Assembly: GCF_011065895.1 (NCBI RefSeq)
Contig: NZ_JAALCR010000020.1
Location: 1-64,000, forward strand
Reading direction: 5' to 3'
Origin: Paludisphaera rhizosphaerae
GTDB taxonomy: Bacteria > Planctomycetota > Planctomycetia > Isosphaerales > Isosphaeraceae
Length of the DNA: 64,000 nt
The translations under genes and the position numbers were made by a program. This document shows positions 25,612-33,568 of the stretch, in pieces; the first letter of the stretch is position 1, and the number at the start of each line of letters is the position of its first letter. Under the pieces are notes generated by a model. It worked only from the letters and a program-made list of their open reading frames with translations, ran no database searches and was not told the DNA's origin.

Positions 25612-26787
25612 ATGGCGAAACGGCACCCGAAATACCAACTGCACAAGGCGTCGGGGCAAGCGGTCGTCAGGCTGGGCACGCACGATTTCTATCTCGGCAA
25701 GCACGGCTCTCCCGAGAGCTACGCGGCCTATGACCGGCACATCATCGAGTGGCTGGCCAACGGCCGGAGGGTTCCGACCAGCAGCGGGACGCTCGAAGTC
25801 TCCACGCTTATCCGGGGATTCCTGGAGCATGTGCGGGGGGAGTATCGGTCGAACGAGCCGGAGCTAGTCAAGGCGGCGCTCAAGCCGCTGTATGAGCTTT
25901 ACGGCGACACGGCTGCGGCCGAGTTCGGACCCGTCGCGTTGAAGATCGTGCGCGAGCGGATTCGAGCGAATGGGCACGTGCGAACGCAGGTGAACAAGCG
26001 GGTTCGCATCATCGTGCGTGCGTTTCGGTGGGCGGTGTCGAACGAGATGCTGCCGGCATCCGTCTGGGAATCGTTGCGGTCGGTCGAGTCGCTGCGGAAG
26101 GGCAAGCCGGGCACGCGCGAGGGCAAGACGGTGCAACCCGTCGACGACGCCGACGTTGACGCGGTGTTGCCGCATGTCTCCCGTCAGATCGCGGCCATGA
26201 TCCAGGTGCAGCGCCACACTGGAGCGCGGCCGGGTGAAGTCTGCGCCATGCGATCCTGCGACGTCGACGCGTCGGGTGAGGTCTGGATCTACCGCCCGCC
26301 CTCGCACAAGACCGACCACCTAGGCCATGGACGCGCTGTGTTCATCGGTCCCATGGCGCAGAAAGCTCTAGGATCGTTTCTGCGGGGCTCTGACGCTGCC
26401 TACGTCTTCTCGCCTAGGGATGCTGAGACGGAGCGTATGGCGGGGTTGAGGGCAGTGCGCAAGAGCAAGGTGCAGCCGTCGCAGGTGGACCGGAGCCGAG
26501 TCGACAGAATTGGACGGCTCTCCGACCACTACACGGACGCGAGCTATCGCCAAGCCGTTGAGCGTGGGATTGCCAAGGCCAATGAACAGCGGACGGCGGC
26601 GGGTTTGGAACCTGTCCGCAGGTGGACGCCCAATCAACTCCGGCACGCAACCGCGACGCGGATACGTCGCGAGCTAGGGCTTGAAGTCGCTCAAGTCGTG
26701 CTGGGGCACTCGACGCTGACGACGACGCAGGTTTATGCGAAGCGTGCGGAGGACAAGGCGCGCGACGCCATGGGGCGGATGGGGTGA
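25612..26787 (+). CDS. int: Tyrosine-type integrase
   Basis: The protein has 391 residues. ATG 25612 follows GGAGG; the frame opens earlier at 25552 but without a ribosome site. The N-terminus (HPKYQLHKASGQAVVRLG) and the SAM-like core-binding domain (about 60-170) precede the catalytic domain: arginine in TGARPGEVCAMR (Arg about 206), lysine in PPSHKTDHLGHGRAVFI, box II NQLRHATA (Arg about 344, His about 345), LGH (His about 366) and nucleophile in TTTQVYAK (Tyr about 375). The first residue of box II, usually His, is Asn here; the decayed homologue at 1402-1596 keeps His. It integrates the phage at the adjacent tRNA-Val. Confidence 0.95.
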   Translation: MAKRHPKYQLHKASGQAVVRLGTHDFYLGKHGSPESYAAYDRHIIEWLANGRRVPTSSGTLEVSTLIRGFLEHVRGEYRSNEPELVKAALKPLYELYGDTAAAEFGPVALKIVRERIRANGHVRTQVNKRVRIIVRAFRWAVSNEMLPASVWESLRSVESLRKGKPGTREGKTVQPVDDADVDAVLPHVSRQIAAMIQVQRHTGARPGEVCAMRSCDVDASGEVWIYRPPSHKTDHLGHGRAVFIGPMAQKALGSFLRGSDAAYVFSPRDAETERMAGLRAVRKSKVQPSQVDRSRVDRIGRLSDHYTDASYRQAVERGIAKANEQRTAAGLEPVRRWTPNQLRHATATRIRRELGLEVAQVVLGHSTLTTTQVYAKRAEDKARDAMGRMG

Positions 26788-26790
26788 GGG

Positions 26791-27690
26791 TTATTCAATT
26801 TTGCTACGGACGCGGAAGTCGGGGTGGTCTAACAGGAGGGCATCAATATCCTTTGGCTGGAGCTTGTATTTTTTGATGATGGGCTCCAGTTCTCTGTCCA
26901 ACGTACGCCACTTGATCTTCTCCCCGGCAGTAGCGTAAAGCTTCTTTGGAACTGCTTTCCCGGCCCTTCGAGCCTTCTCGATAGCTGCGTCAACCTCGGC
27001 GCGAAACGGTTCAAGTCTGGCTCTCTCGGCCTGCATGGCCTCCGCTTGCCTCTGCGCGACGTCTCGTTCTCGGGCTATCGCCTCTTCTGACGAGACCAAC
27101 AACTGTTCAACCATACTCCGAAGCGCGGACATCTGCCGCGAGTTGATCTTCCAGTTCAGGGTTCCTACCGCCATGTCGGCGTAGGATTCTCCTGACGTTG
27201 CGATCCGCTGAAGATCGCCGAACGGGACGTCCCACGTCGTGGACTCGACGCATAAAAATATGCGCCGCGACTCGGTGTATGGAAGGTTGTTCTTCGCAAT
27301 CACGTAGGTTTCGATTTTGTCTTTCGTTCTTCGCTCTGGGTTCCCATTGGTGGCCTTGAGTCGGTTGTTGCCCGCGAGCATCGCCAGGTCATGTGACGGA
27401 AACCGTTCTTGGATGTAGAACCACTCTCCGGCAGTGACGTCGACCTGGATTCGCACCTTGTCGGATTGGGTAAGCGCCTTGCGATTCAGGCCGTTCCATT
27501 CGGCGTAAATGCGGGCGTCAATCTTTGCCTTGTGTGGCTCTGGGTCGGTGTACACACGACCCAGATCAAGGCACAGCTTAGATACGTCCCGGACTTGATC
27601 GTGCGACGCCTGAAGGGATGAAAGCGGCTTCGGATCTGGTTCGTCGGCGAACCAGATGGCGAGCGACGCGGCAAGGATGATAGGCGACAT
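26791..27690 (-). CDS. Secreted or membrane-tethered hypothetical protein of the lysogeny region
   Basis: The protein has 299 residues. ATG 27690 follows GGGAG; a TTG 18 bases earlier is in frame. A short signal-like N-terminus (SPIILAASLAIWFA) precedes a soluble region with no recognised motif, a predicted coiled coil (AIARERDVAQRQAEAMQAER) and a basic C-terminus (RELEPIIKKYKLQPKD). It is the only gene between integrase and repressor and is transcribed like the repressor, so it is probably expressed in the lysogen. Composition is AT-richer than the structural genes, suggesting it is a cargo gene. Confidence 0.65.
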   Translation of the reverse strand: MSPIILAASLAIWFADEPDPKPLSSLQASHDQVRDVSKLCLDLGRVYTDPEPHKAKIDARIYAEWNGLNRKALTQSDKVRIQVDVTAGEWFYIQERFPSHDLAMLAGNNRLKATNGNPERRTKDKIETYVIAKNNLPYTESRRIFLCVESTTWDVPFGDLQRIATSGESYADMAVGTLNWKINSRQMSALRSMVEQLLVSSEEAIARERDVAQRQAEAMQAERARLEPFRAEVDAAIEKARRAGKAVPKKLYATAGEKIKWRTLDRELEPIIKKYKLQPKDIDALLLDHPDFRVRSKIE

Positions 27691-28031
27691 GGAATGCTCC
27701 CGAGGCAATGTTTAACATTTGCCCCGAAAGCCTAACGCGCGGCTTACTTGGTCGCAACCATCAAGCATGACATTAAAACCGCATCAGGCGGCTTGAATAG
27801 TGGACTGGCGTTCAGTATGGTTGGCTTAGACACAGCAGACGAAGGCAACGTGTCGGGGGTAGGGCGATGATGCTTCGCCGTGCGATTCAATTCACGTTTC
27901 ACACCTATCGCGATGGTGCGATTCAAGAGCATCTATTCAGGGTGGCGGCGTCTAGGAAAATGCTTGACGTCGATGGCGAATGGTCTGTCGCCGCGTTCGG
28001 GCCTATCGCGGCTGCATTCAGACTCGGAAGG

Positions 28032-28436
28032 TCAATTCCGATCGATCTCCGAGGCGGTAGGTTGAATGCCGAAAATCCGAATCGCGAGTTGTGAAGCTGA
28101 AGCAGGATGAAACCCTGCCGAGACCAGCGACTTAACATAGTCGTCGATGCTGACGGCCTTATCTGGATCGGGAAGCGATTTCGTGTCGTCGAGAATCCAG
28201 TCGACGGTTGTGCCAAGAACCCTAGCGAATGCGGCCAATTGGTCGGCATAGGGGCGTCGCGTTCTGAGAAGTATTTTGCTGACGCTGGTCTGGTGAACCC
28301 CGGCGACCTTTGCCAATTCATCTTGTGTAAGACGATGTACATCCATTAATTTGTTGATCTTAGCTACTGAAACACTGGTTAGTGAGCCCTTCGCCGGGGG
28401 GACGTCTTTGGGTGGCTTTCCGCGCTTCTTCTCCAC
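28032..28436 (-). CDS. XRE-family HTH repressor (CI/Cro-like)
   Basis: The protein has 134 residues. A basic N-terminal arm (MEKKRGKPPKDVPPAKG) is followed by a complete XRE helix-turn-helix: INKLMDVHRLTQDELAKVAG, VHQTSVSKILLRTRRP, YADQLAAFARVLGTTVDWIL (about residues 25-85). The C-terminal 45 residues are short and lack a LexA/CI autoprotease site, so induction would need another route. It is transcribed leftward, opposite to the lytic genes, with a palindrome just upstream. The likely master repressor. Confidence 0.85.
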   Translation of the reverse strand: MEKKRGKPPKDVPPAKGSLTSVSVAKINKLMDVHRLTQDELAKVAGVHQTSVSKILLRTRRPYADQLAAFARVLGTTVDWILDDTKSLPDPDKAVSIDDYVKSLVSAGFHPASASQLAIRIFGIQPTASEIDRN

Positions 28437-28463
28437 TTGACGCCCTCTCTGTTAATTTGTGAA

Positions 28464-28489
28464 AAACAACCCCTGAGGGCTTGTTGTTT
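28464..28489. promoter_or_regulatory. Inverted repeat upstream of the repressor (candidate operator)
   Basis: AAACAAC (28464-28470) and GTTGTTT (28483-28489) flank CCCTGAGGG. The site starts 28 bases before the repressor start codon, in the 230-base gap between the leftward repressor and the rightward early genes, where the lysogeny switch operator is expected. A binding role is inferred. Confidence 0.45.
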
Positions 28490-28675
28490 AAGACCGTTGG
28501 GGTTAAATTGCCTGTGTCAGCGATAGGCGGGTTCTTCGAGACAATCCACTCCATCGCAGTCTATCAGACTCGATGCCGGTTGTGGATTCGTCGTTGCAGG
28601 ATCGCGCTTAAGCCTTTGCTTTGACGGTTTGCATCAACTGACGACACCAGGCAAAGGGGGGGAACCATCGTGTCG

Positions 28676-28828
28676 ATGCAAGACCCCGGCGACATCGATG
28701 ATGAAGCCGATGAATTGCTCGTAATCGTGTCCACCGGCGACTGGCCGGATGACGTACCATGGGGCGACGAAGACTCTGAGGTCGTCAACGGCGAGGGAGG
28801 GGTCAATGTCGCCAATCCCTCCGCTTGA
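28676..28828 (+). CDS. Small acidic protein (50 residues)
   Basis: ATG 28676 (GTG 28670 also in frame) lies just after a G-rich ribosome site. The product is very acidic (MQDPGDIDDEADELLVIV, then DVPWGDEDSEVVNGEGG) with tryptophans and no membrane segment. It overlaps the excisionase-like gene by 23 bases, so translation is likely coupled. Acidic early phage peptides often mimic DNA or bind host proteins, but nothing here proves that. Confidence 0.5.
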   Translation: MQDPGDIDDEADELLVIVSTGDWPDDVPWGDEDSEVVNGEGGVNVANPSA

Positions 28829-29108
28829 GGAACTCTTGCCGTTCTCCGAGATCGCGGCGCGGCTCGGCGTGCGGATCGAGACGGTTCACGCGTGGCGTGT
28901 CCACCGTGTGTCGCCGCTGGCCGCGTGGAAGCTTGGCGGTCAGTGGCGAACGTCTGAGGCTGCGGTGCAGGCGTTTATGACGGCCTGCACCAACGGCGTG
29001 GATTCGGCTGCGGCTCCGGCACCGACTCGGCGTCGCCGTCCGCAGGCTGACGCTGAATGGTGCGAGCGTGAGTTTCGGCCGAGCAAGACCAGGGGCAGCC
29101 GGTCATGA
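28806..29108 (+). CDS. Excisionase-like helix-turn-helix protein
   Basis: The protein has 100 residues from ATG 28806. Residues about 10-55 form a MerR/Xis-type winged helix: LLPFSEIAARLGVRIETVHA, WRVHRVSPLAAWKLGGQWRT, SEAAVQAFM, the usual pattern of phage excisionases and helix-turn-helix domain-17 proteins. The rest is an Ala/Pro/Arg-rich basic tail. Position immediately opposite the repressor agrees with a role in excision or early control. Confidence 0.72.
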   Translation: MSPIPPLEELLPFSEIAARLGVRIETVHAWRVHRVSPLAAWKLGGQWRTSEAAVQAFMTACTNGVDSAAAPAPTRRRRPQADAEWCEREFRPSKTRGSRS

Positions 29109-29110
29109 CG

Positions 29111-29428
29111 TCACTTCTTCGCCTTTGCCTTCGGCTTGGCTCCGGCTTTCGCTTCGGCGGCAACCCGCCTCAGCGTGTCGTCGTCGGCCATGTCGACCGG
29201 CGTCTCAGCGTCTGCAATCCGTTTGCCGTCGAGCGTGATTCGCAGTTGCTCGGCGAGGGGCTGGGCGAGGAACCAGCGTGCGACGTAGCCCAACATCGGG
29301 CCTTTGGTAAGTTCCCGTCCCTCACGCTCAACGTACGGTTGGAGGGTGAGGGCGGCGCGGTGGAGTTCCCGAATCGTTTCCGGCGGCAGGGCGATCGGGG
29401 TTTGACGTTCGTTGGCTTTGGTGCCCAT
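29111..29428 (-). CDS. Hypothetical protein with basic tail
   Basis: The protein has 105 residues. ATG 29428 is chosen because the frame upstream to 29503 carries the repeated GGTGTAAACCTGAG motif and no coding character. The N-terminal PIALPPETIRELHRAALTLQ resembles ribbon-helix-helix-like proteins; the end is a lysine/alanine run (AEAKAGAKPKAKAKK). Leftward, like the repressor, so possibly lysogenic. Function unknown. Confidence 0.55.
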   Translation of the reverse strand: MGTKANERQTPIALPPETIRELHRAALTLQPYVEREGRELTKGPMLGYVARWFLAQPLAEQLRITLDGKRIADAETPVDMADDDTLRRVAAEAKAGAKPKAKAKK

Positions 29429-29451
29429 GGCTCGACTCCGTTTCGGGTGTG

Positions 29452-29467
29452 GGTGTAAACCTGAGTC
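29452..29467. promoter_or_regulatory. GGTGTAAACC motif, copy 1
   Basis: GGTGTAAACCTGAGTC lies between the divergent genes starting at 29428 (minus) and 29596 (plus). This is the leftmost of eight intergenic copies in the prophage and the only one beside a leftward start; a variant, GGTGTACACG, lies at 29559. Confidence 0.45.
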
Positions 29468-29595
29468 CGGGTGTAGTTTGATTCCGGAGTGACGTAAGGT
29501 CAAGAGGGCTTTCGCTCCGGAGGCGTCTTGATTATTCGCGGGAACGCGTGATTCCTGCGGTGTACACGTTTAGACTTCTGTGGGGAGCCTAGGCT

Positions 29596-30096
29596 ATGTC
29601 CGAATCCAAGTGCGGTTGCGGCTCGATTTTCTGCGGCACTGAAGACGTCGCCGTCGACGTCGCCAATGACGATGTGCTCGATGCGTCGCGCATGACGCCG
29701 GAGAAGCTGGCGGCGGTCAAGGCTGCGGCCGATGGCGTCGCCGCTCTTGTGTCCGCGTTCCGCGTGCTGGCCGACGAACCGGCGGGCAAGGTTCAGAACA
29801 GAGGACGGCTCGCGTTCACGAATCTTACGGGGATGCGCAACGTCATCGAGTCTGTGTTGCCTGCGGCTGCGGCCGACATCCTCAGCGGCGGTCGCTTGCA
29901 GGAAGCCGGAGACGCGTACGCGGCTTGCTTCAAGTCGGTGCTCGTCGGCGCTTGCTCGCTGGTCGTCGCCGGAGACTTCGACGCTGCGGCCGTGGCTGCC
30001 GAAGTTCTGACCATGTTCGGTTCCATCGACCCCGACAAGGCTGCGGCTGCTGAGAAGGCCGATCGCGCCAAGGCCAAGGGTCGCATCCGAGGCTGA
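29596..30096 (+). CDS. Hypothetical protein, early region
   Basis: The protein has 166 residues. A cysteine pair near the start (SKCGCGSIFCGTED) could bind metal; the rest is alanine-rich and helical (EKLAAVKAAADGVAALVSAF, LPAAAADILSGGRLQEAGDA) and ends in a basic KADRAKAKGRIRG. No recognised family. It starts the rightward early operon leading to the recombination genes. Confidence 0.55.
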   Translation: MSESKCGCGSIFCGTEDVAVDVANDDVLDASRMTPEKLAAVKAAADGVAALVSAFRVLADEPAGKVQNRGRLAFTNLTGMRNVIESVLPAAAADILSGGRLQEAGDAYAACFKSVLVGACSLVVAGDFDAAAVAAEVLTMFGSIDPDKAAAAEKADRAKAKGRIRG

Positions 30097-30150
30097 GTCG
30101 GTAGCGGTCGTCTACTCCCACACGATCACATTTTGGAGAGGGCTGGAGCC

Positions 30151-30774
30151 ATGTTGATAGGGGATATCAGGGTGCAGGCTACACTTACCATCGAGCGTCC
30201 CGATGAGACTGTGGCCGACCTGTTGGCCAAGCGTGAGGCGATGCTGCCGGCTTTCATGCGGGTGCGTCGTCTCATTGCCGACACAGTGAACCGCATCGAC
30301 GGCATCGTTGCCGGGCTCAAGGCCGGCGTCAGCGTCCCATCGATCCTCGCAGAGTCTCACCGCTATCAAGAGCTTGAGCGAGAGAGCCAGGGGCTTTCCC
30401 TTGTTCTCGGGCCTCTTGAGGAACGGATCGAAATCGCGATGAAGACGGTCCCGTCCGGCGACGCCGTCACGTTCCGTCACGCGGGCAGGCCGTACGTTGC
30501 TTGGGTCGATCCGATCCTAGGGTTGACCAGTATGCGAACCTGGAACGCGTCGATGCTCGACGCCAACGTGCCGGACGCTGACGACGATGACGACGACGGC
30601 GAACCCGCCGACGACGCCAGCGGCGACGAAAGCGAGTCGCCGACTGAGGGCACAGTCGAAGGCGTCGCCGAGTTCACTTCTCGGGACGGCTTCCGCGCGG
30701 TTGCTATCGGCGACTCTCCCGAAGAACTCGGGTTGAATATCCAAGGCCGTCCGGAGACAATGAACCAGGTATAA
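30151..30774 (+). CDS. Hypothetical protein upstream of the annealing protein
   Basis: The protein has 207 residues from ATG 30151, which follows GGAG. The N-terminal half is helical (ETVADLLAKREAMLPAFMRV, SILAESHRYQELERESQGLS), then a short beta region, then an extreme acidic stretch (DADDDDDDGEPADDASGDES, about residues 145-165) and a C-terminal AVAIGDSPEELGL segment. Its position directly before the Rad52-like gene and the acidic tail suggest a recombination accessory, but no family is recognised. Its stop codon lies inside motif copy 2. Confidence 0.55.
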   Translation: MLIGDIRVQATLTIERPDETVADLLAKREAMLPAFMRVRRLIADTVNRIDGIVAGLKAGVSVPSILAESHRYQELERESQGLSLVLGPLEERIEIAMKTVPSGDAVTFRHAGRPYVAWVDPILGLTSMRTWNASMLDANVPDADDDDDDGEPADDASGDESESPTEGTVEGVAEFTSRDGFRAVAIGDSPEELGLNIQGRPETMNQV

Positions 30775-30786
30775 ACCTGGATGCCG
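30768..30786. promoter_or_regulatory. GGTATAAACC motif, copy 2 (palindromic context)
   Basis: CCAGGTATAAACCTGG forms a perfect 6-bp inverted repeat around ATAA (30765-30780). It overlaps the TAA stop of the 30151-30774 gene and precedes the Rad52-like gene by about 60 bases. Confidence 0.45.
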
Positions 30787-30844
30787 GAGGCTTGCGGAGC
30801 CGGCTTCGGCCGGCTCCGTTCTCACCTTGATTCGAGGTCACACC

Positions 30845-31342
30845 ATGAGCGATGAAACGTCGGCCGGAGGTCTGCCGGCTGTGGTTCCGCCTCCGGTCGT
30901 CAGCAGGCAGGCTGTGGAAGACCAGGCGAAGGCGATCAAGATGGAGTTCTTCGCCAAGCTGGCTTTCCCTTTCGACCCGGAGCAAGTCAAGACCCGTAAG
31001 CAGGGCAACATCGAACTCGCGTACGTGACGGCTCGCACGGTCATGAACCGGCTTGATGAAGTCGCGGGGCCTTGGGGCTGGGAAGACAGGTACGAACGCC
31101 ACGACAACGCGTGGCTCTGCCGTCTCACGCTCTGGCTTCCGGACGGCTCGACGCTGACCAAGGAAGGCATCGGCGGCGAGAGCCGCAACATGCAAGACTC
31201 ATCCGACGTCGAGAAGTCGGGAGAGTCTGACGCCTTCAAGCGAGCGGCCGTCAAGTTCGGCATCGGCCGTTACCTGTACGACGACGGCGTTCCCAAGTGG
31301 ATTCGGGAGCGATTCCACCGGGGCAAGGGCGGTGCCAAATGA
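30845..31342 (+). CDS. Rad52/22-like single-strand annealing protein
   Basis: The protein has 165 residues. It carries the characteristic Rad52/22 core: MNRLDEVAGPWGWEDRYERH, LCRLTLWLPDGSTLTKEGIG and SDAFKRAAVKFGIGRYLYDD. Members anneal complementary single strands during phage recombination and replication. The first 20 residues are Pro/Val-rich and disordered. Its stop overlaps the prim-pol start (ATGA), putting annealing protein and primase in one coupled unit. Confidence 0.85.
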   Translation: MSDETSAGGLPAVVPPPVVSRQAVEDQAKAIKMEFFAKLAFPFDPEQVKTRKQGNIELAYVTARTVMNRLDEVAGPWGWEDRYERHDNAWLCRLTLWLPDGSTLTKEGIGGESRNMQDSSDVEKSGESDAFKRAAVKFGIGRYLYDDGVPKWIRERFHRGKGGAK

Positions 31343-32235
31343 CGCCGGCCGACGTCGCCAAGGCGAAAGAGTACGCCGAGCTATACCGGATGCGAGGGTT
31401 CAATCCCTTGCCGTCGCGGGTGGACGATAAGCGGCCGATGATCAGGTTCGCCCACATGTGGGACGGGCCGCAGTTGCCGGCTGCCGAGTTTGACGCGTGG
31501 GAGACGTCGAACCTACAGGTTATGACCGGCCGCGCGTGGGGGCTTTTGGTCATCGACCTGGACGGAGCCGAAGCCGTCGAACGCTGGGCGACCATGGGCA
31601 AGACCCCTCGCACGTGGATCTCGCACAGCGGCGGCGGCGGTCGGCATCTGTGGTTCCGGATCGCGAGGACAGGGCCGGCATTGCCGAAGGCGTTCATCTG
31701 GAAGGGGGAAGGCGGTCATTCCGGCATCGAGCGGCTATGCGATCGGTCGCTGATCATGGCACCGCCTTCGATCCACCCTAAGACCGGCCGTCGCTACACG
31801 TGGCTGGATCGCTGGAACTCTCCGGAGACGGGGCGAGGCGGGATCCCGATGCCGGCCCAATGCCCGCAATGGGTTCTGAGTCTCGCGCCTGCGGCTCCCG
31901 AGCCAACGGCGACGCCGGCGCTCGTGCGGCCGACGTCAAGGGCTCCGATGCCGAACGGCGTCGACGAACTCATTGCACGCATCGACATTCCAACGCTCGT
32001 CCGATCGTGGGGCGTCCGCACCGTGGGCAAGCCTCGCGCGTCGTCGGGTTGGCTGCCTTGTCACGCGGTTGGACGCGTGGACGAAAAGCCGTCTGCCGCG
32101 ATTCATTCGACGGCTGGTGTATACGTGGATTCTGGTACAGGTTTGAGGATGGGACTGCTCGATCTGGGTGTGTCCCTGGGCGTCTACAGCGACCGCAGTG
32201 CGGCGGTTGCGGATCTAAGGAGTCGTTATGGCTGA
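31339..32235 (+). CDS. Bifunctional primase-polymerase (prim-pol) domain protein
   Basis: The protein has 298 residues. AEP-type prim-pol features are KAKEYAELYRMRGFNPLPSR at the N-terminus, GRAWGLLVIDLDGAEAVERW (catalytic DLDG), ISHSGGGGRHLWFRI (the strand with SGGGGxH) and ERLCDRSLIMAPPSIHPKTG (about residues 10-165). The C-terminal 110 residues (from TSRAPMPNGVDEL) are a separate domain with one Cys and a basic patch, perhaps DNA-binding. It would prime or copy phage DNA; the helicase 1.3 kb downstream is its likely partner. Confidence 0.85.
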   Translation: MTPADVAKAKEYAELYRMRGFNPLPSRVDDKRPMIRFAHMWDGPQLPAAEFDAWETSNLQVMTGRAWGLLVIDLDGAEAVERWATMGKTPRTWISHSGGGGRHLWFRIARTGPALPKAFIWKGEGGHSGIERLCDRSLIMAPPSIHPKTGRRYTWLDRWNSPETGRGGIPMPAQCPQWVLSLAPAAPEPTATPALVRPTSRAPMPNGVDELIARIDIPTLVRSWGVRTVGKPRASSGWLPCHAVGRVDEKPSAAIHSTAGVYVDSGTGLRMGLLDLGVSLGVYSDRSAAVADLRSRYG

Positions 32236-33568
32236 GAAGCGATGGGCTGCGTACGGGAGGCCAGAGAACGGCGTTGCAGCGTTGCTGGGCGTCGTCGAAG
32301 CGGAGGCCGAGAAACCAGCGATCAAGGCGGCGATGTCGACGTTCGGCGTTTCGTGGCGGGGGGTGTATTCCGTGCGAGTTCTGGGCAGCGAAGAACCTGC
32401 GGCGTTCGTGGATGCGAGGAAGCCGGGAGAGTCTCGGCCGTGGGATGGATCCGACCTGGAGCCGCATGCGCTGTCTCTGCGTTATCCAGGCATGGGAGAC
32501 GCAGCGTACAAAGACCTTCTGGAGAGCGTGCAAAGCGTTGGGGCCAAGGAGGACATTGTTCTGTTTGAAGGGAAGATTCTCGACGGACGGCATCGCTACA
32601 AAGCCTATCGTGAGGTGGGCGTGCCGTTTAACGTTCGCGAATGGACTCCGGAAGAATGGGGCGACCCTCTCAAATTCGTTAAGGCTAAGAACCAAGCTCG
32701 ACGCGACCTGACAGTTGGGCAGCGTGCGGCGCTGGCGGTCGAGGACAGGGATAAGGACGCTGGCAAGGGCAGGGAAACAAGGCAGTCCAACCTCAAGACG
32801 GGTGTGGAGTCGCCAGATCCCCGAAGATTCAAAAATGAATCATCGGGAGGAAGGGCGACCGAGAACGTGGCGAAGGCTCACGGAGTCAGCGTCGGGTACG
32901 TCCACGAAGTGGGCAAGATCAGGGAAGCATCGCCGGAGACGTTCGAGCAGTTGAAGCGGGGAGAGGTCAGCATCCCGGAGGCAAGGGAAAAGCTCGGCCT
33001 TGCCAAGCCGAAGAAGCCCAAGCCGGAGCCGGATCCGGTTCCGTCTGATTCCGGACTCGTCACCGTCAACGGCGAACGCAAGTACGACGAAGGCGTTGAG
33101 CGTGCGAGAGCGGCTGGTGTGATCCCGGCCGGCGTCGCCGTCACCGTCGAAGATCCCGGCGACGAAGCCGGAGACGTTATCCAGGCCGTTCGCGAGGAAC
33201 AGGCTGAGGAAGCGGCGAAGGTCGACGACCTGACCGACGACGAATGGATTGCACGTCTGCCGCTGGCGTCGGTTCTCACGGGCGTCTCGCTGACGCGGTT
33301 CCGGATGGACGCGCTGTTCTTCCGGGCCTTCGAGCAAAAGATGCGGGGGTCGCTCAAGGCGTTCTACGGCAAGGCGGCGAAGGCTTATTACAAGGGCTCG
33401 TTCCGTGGCGTCGTCGGCTACGGCATCGAGCGGCTGCTTAGGGTTGAGCCTCCCGACCGCTGGCGGAAGTGCCCGCCCACGGACAAGGGCGGGTGCGATG
33501 GCAAGGGGACGGTGCCCATCGTCGGCGAGTGCGGCCTGTGCCATGGAAGGGGGTATCTGTCCAAATGA
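32228..33568 (+). CDS. ParB-like nuclease/HTH protein with C-terminal zinc-binding segment
   Basis: The protein has 446 residues. The ParB N-terminal fold is seen around residues 75-160 (SLRYPGMGDAAYKDLLESVQ, LFEGKILDGRHRYKAYREVG); a KorB/ParB-type helix-turn-helix follows (ENVAKAHGVSVGYVHEVGKI, about 218-240). A long charged linker (KPKKPKPEPDP) and a C-terminal CxxT..GGC...CGLCHGRG segment resembling a DnaJ-type zinc knuckle complete it. In phages such proteins control early expression or DNA modification. The copy of the prophage's repeated palindrome at 32819-32847 is translated inside this gene. Confidence 0.75.
   Translation: MAEKRWAAYGRPENGVAALLGVVEAEAEKPAIKAAMSTFGVSWRGVYSVRVLGSEEPAAFVDARKPGESRPWDGSDLEPHALSLRYPGMGDAAYKDLLESVQSVGAKEDIVLFEGKILDGRHRYKAYREVGVPFNVREWTPEEWGDPLKFVKAKNQARRDLTVGQRAALAVEDRDKDAGKGRETRQSNLKTGVESPDPRRFKNESSGGRATENVAKAHGVSVGYVHEVGKIREASPETFEQLKRGEVSIPEAREKLGLAKPKKPKPEPDPVPSDSGLVTVNGERKYDEGVERARAAGVIPAGVAVTVEDPGDEAGDVIQAVREEQAEEAAKVDDLTDDEWIARLPLASVLTGVSLTRFRMDALFFRAFEQKMRGSLKAFYGKAAKAYYKGSFRGVVGYGIERLLRVEPPDRWRKCPPTDKGGCDGKGTVPIVGECGLCHGRGYLSK
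32819..32847. repeat. CCCGATGATTCA palindrome, copy A (inside a gene)
   Basis: CCCCGAAGATTCA, loop AAAA, TGAATCATCGGG: one mismatch in the stem compared with the other three copies. It is the only copy within a coding region, where it encodes PRRFKNESSG in the ParB-like protein. Confidence 0.6.

Noticed and set aside
27867-28094. A 75-codon rightward frame opposite the end of the repressor gene
   Set aside because: It overlaps the repressor's 3' end by 63 bases on the other strand, has no ribosome site or domain, and its sequence has no coding character.
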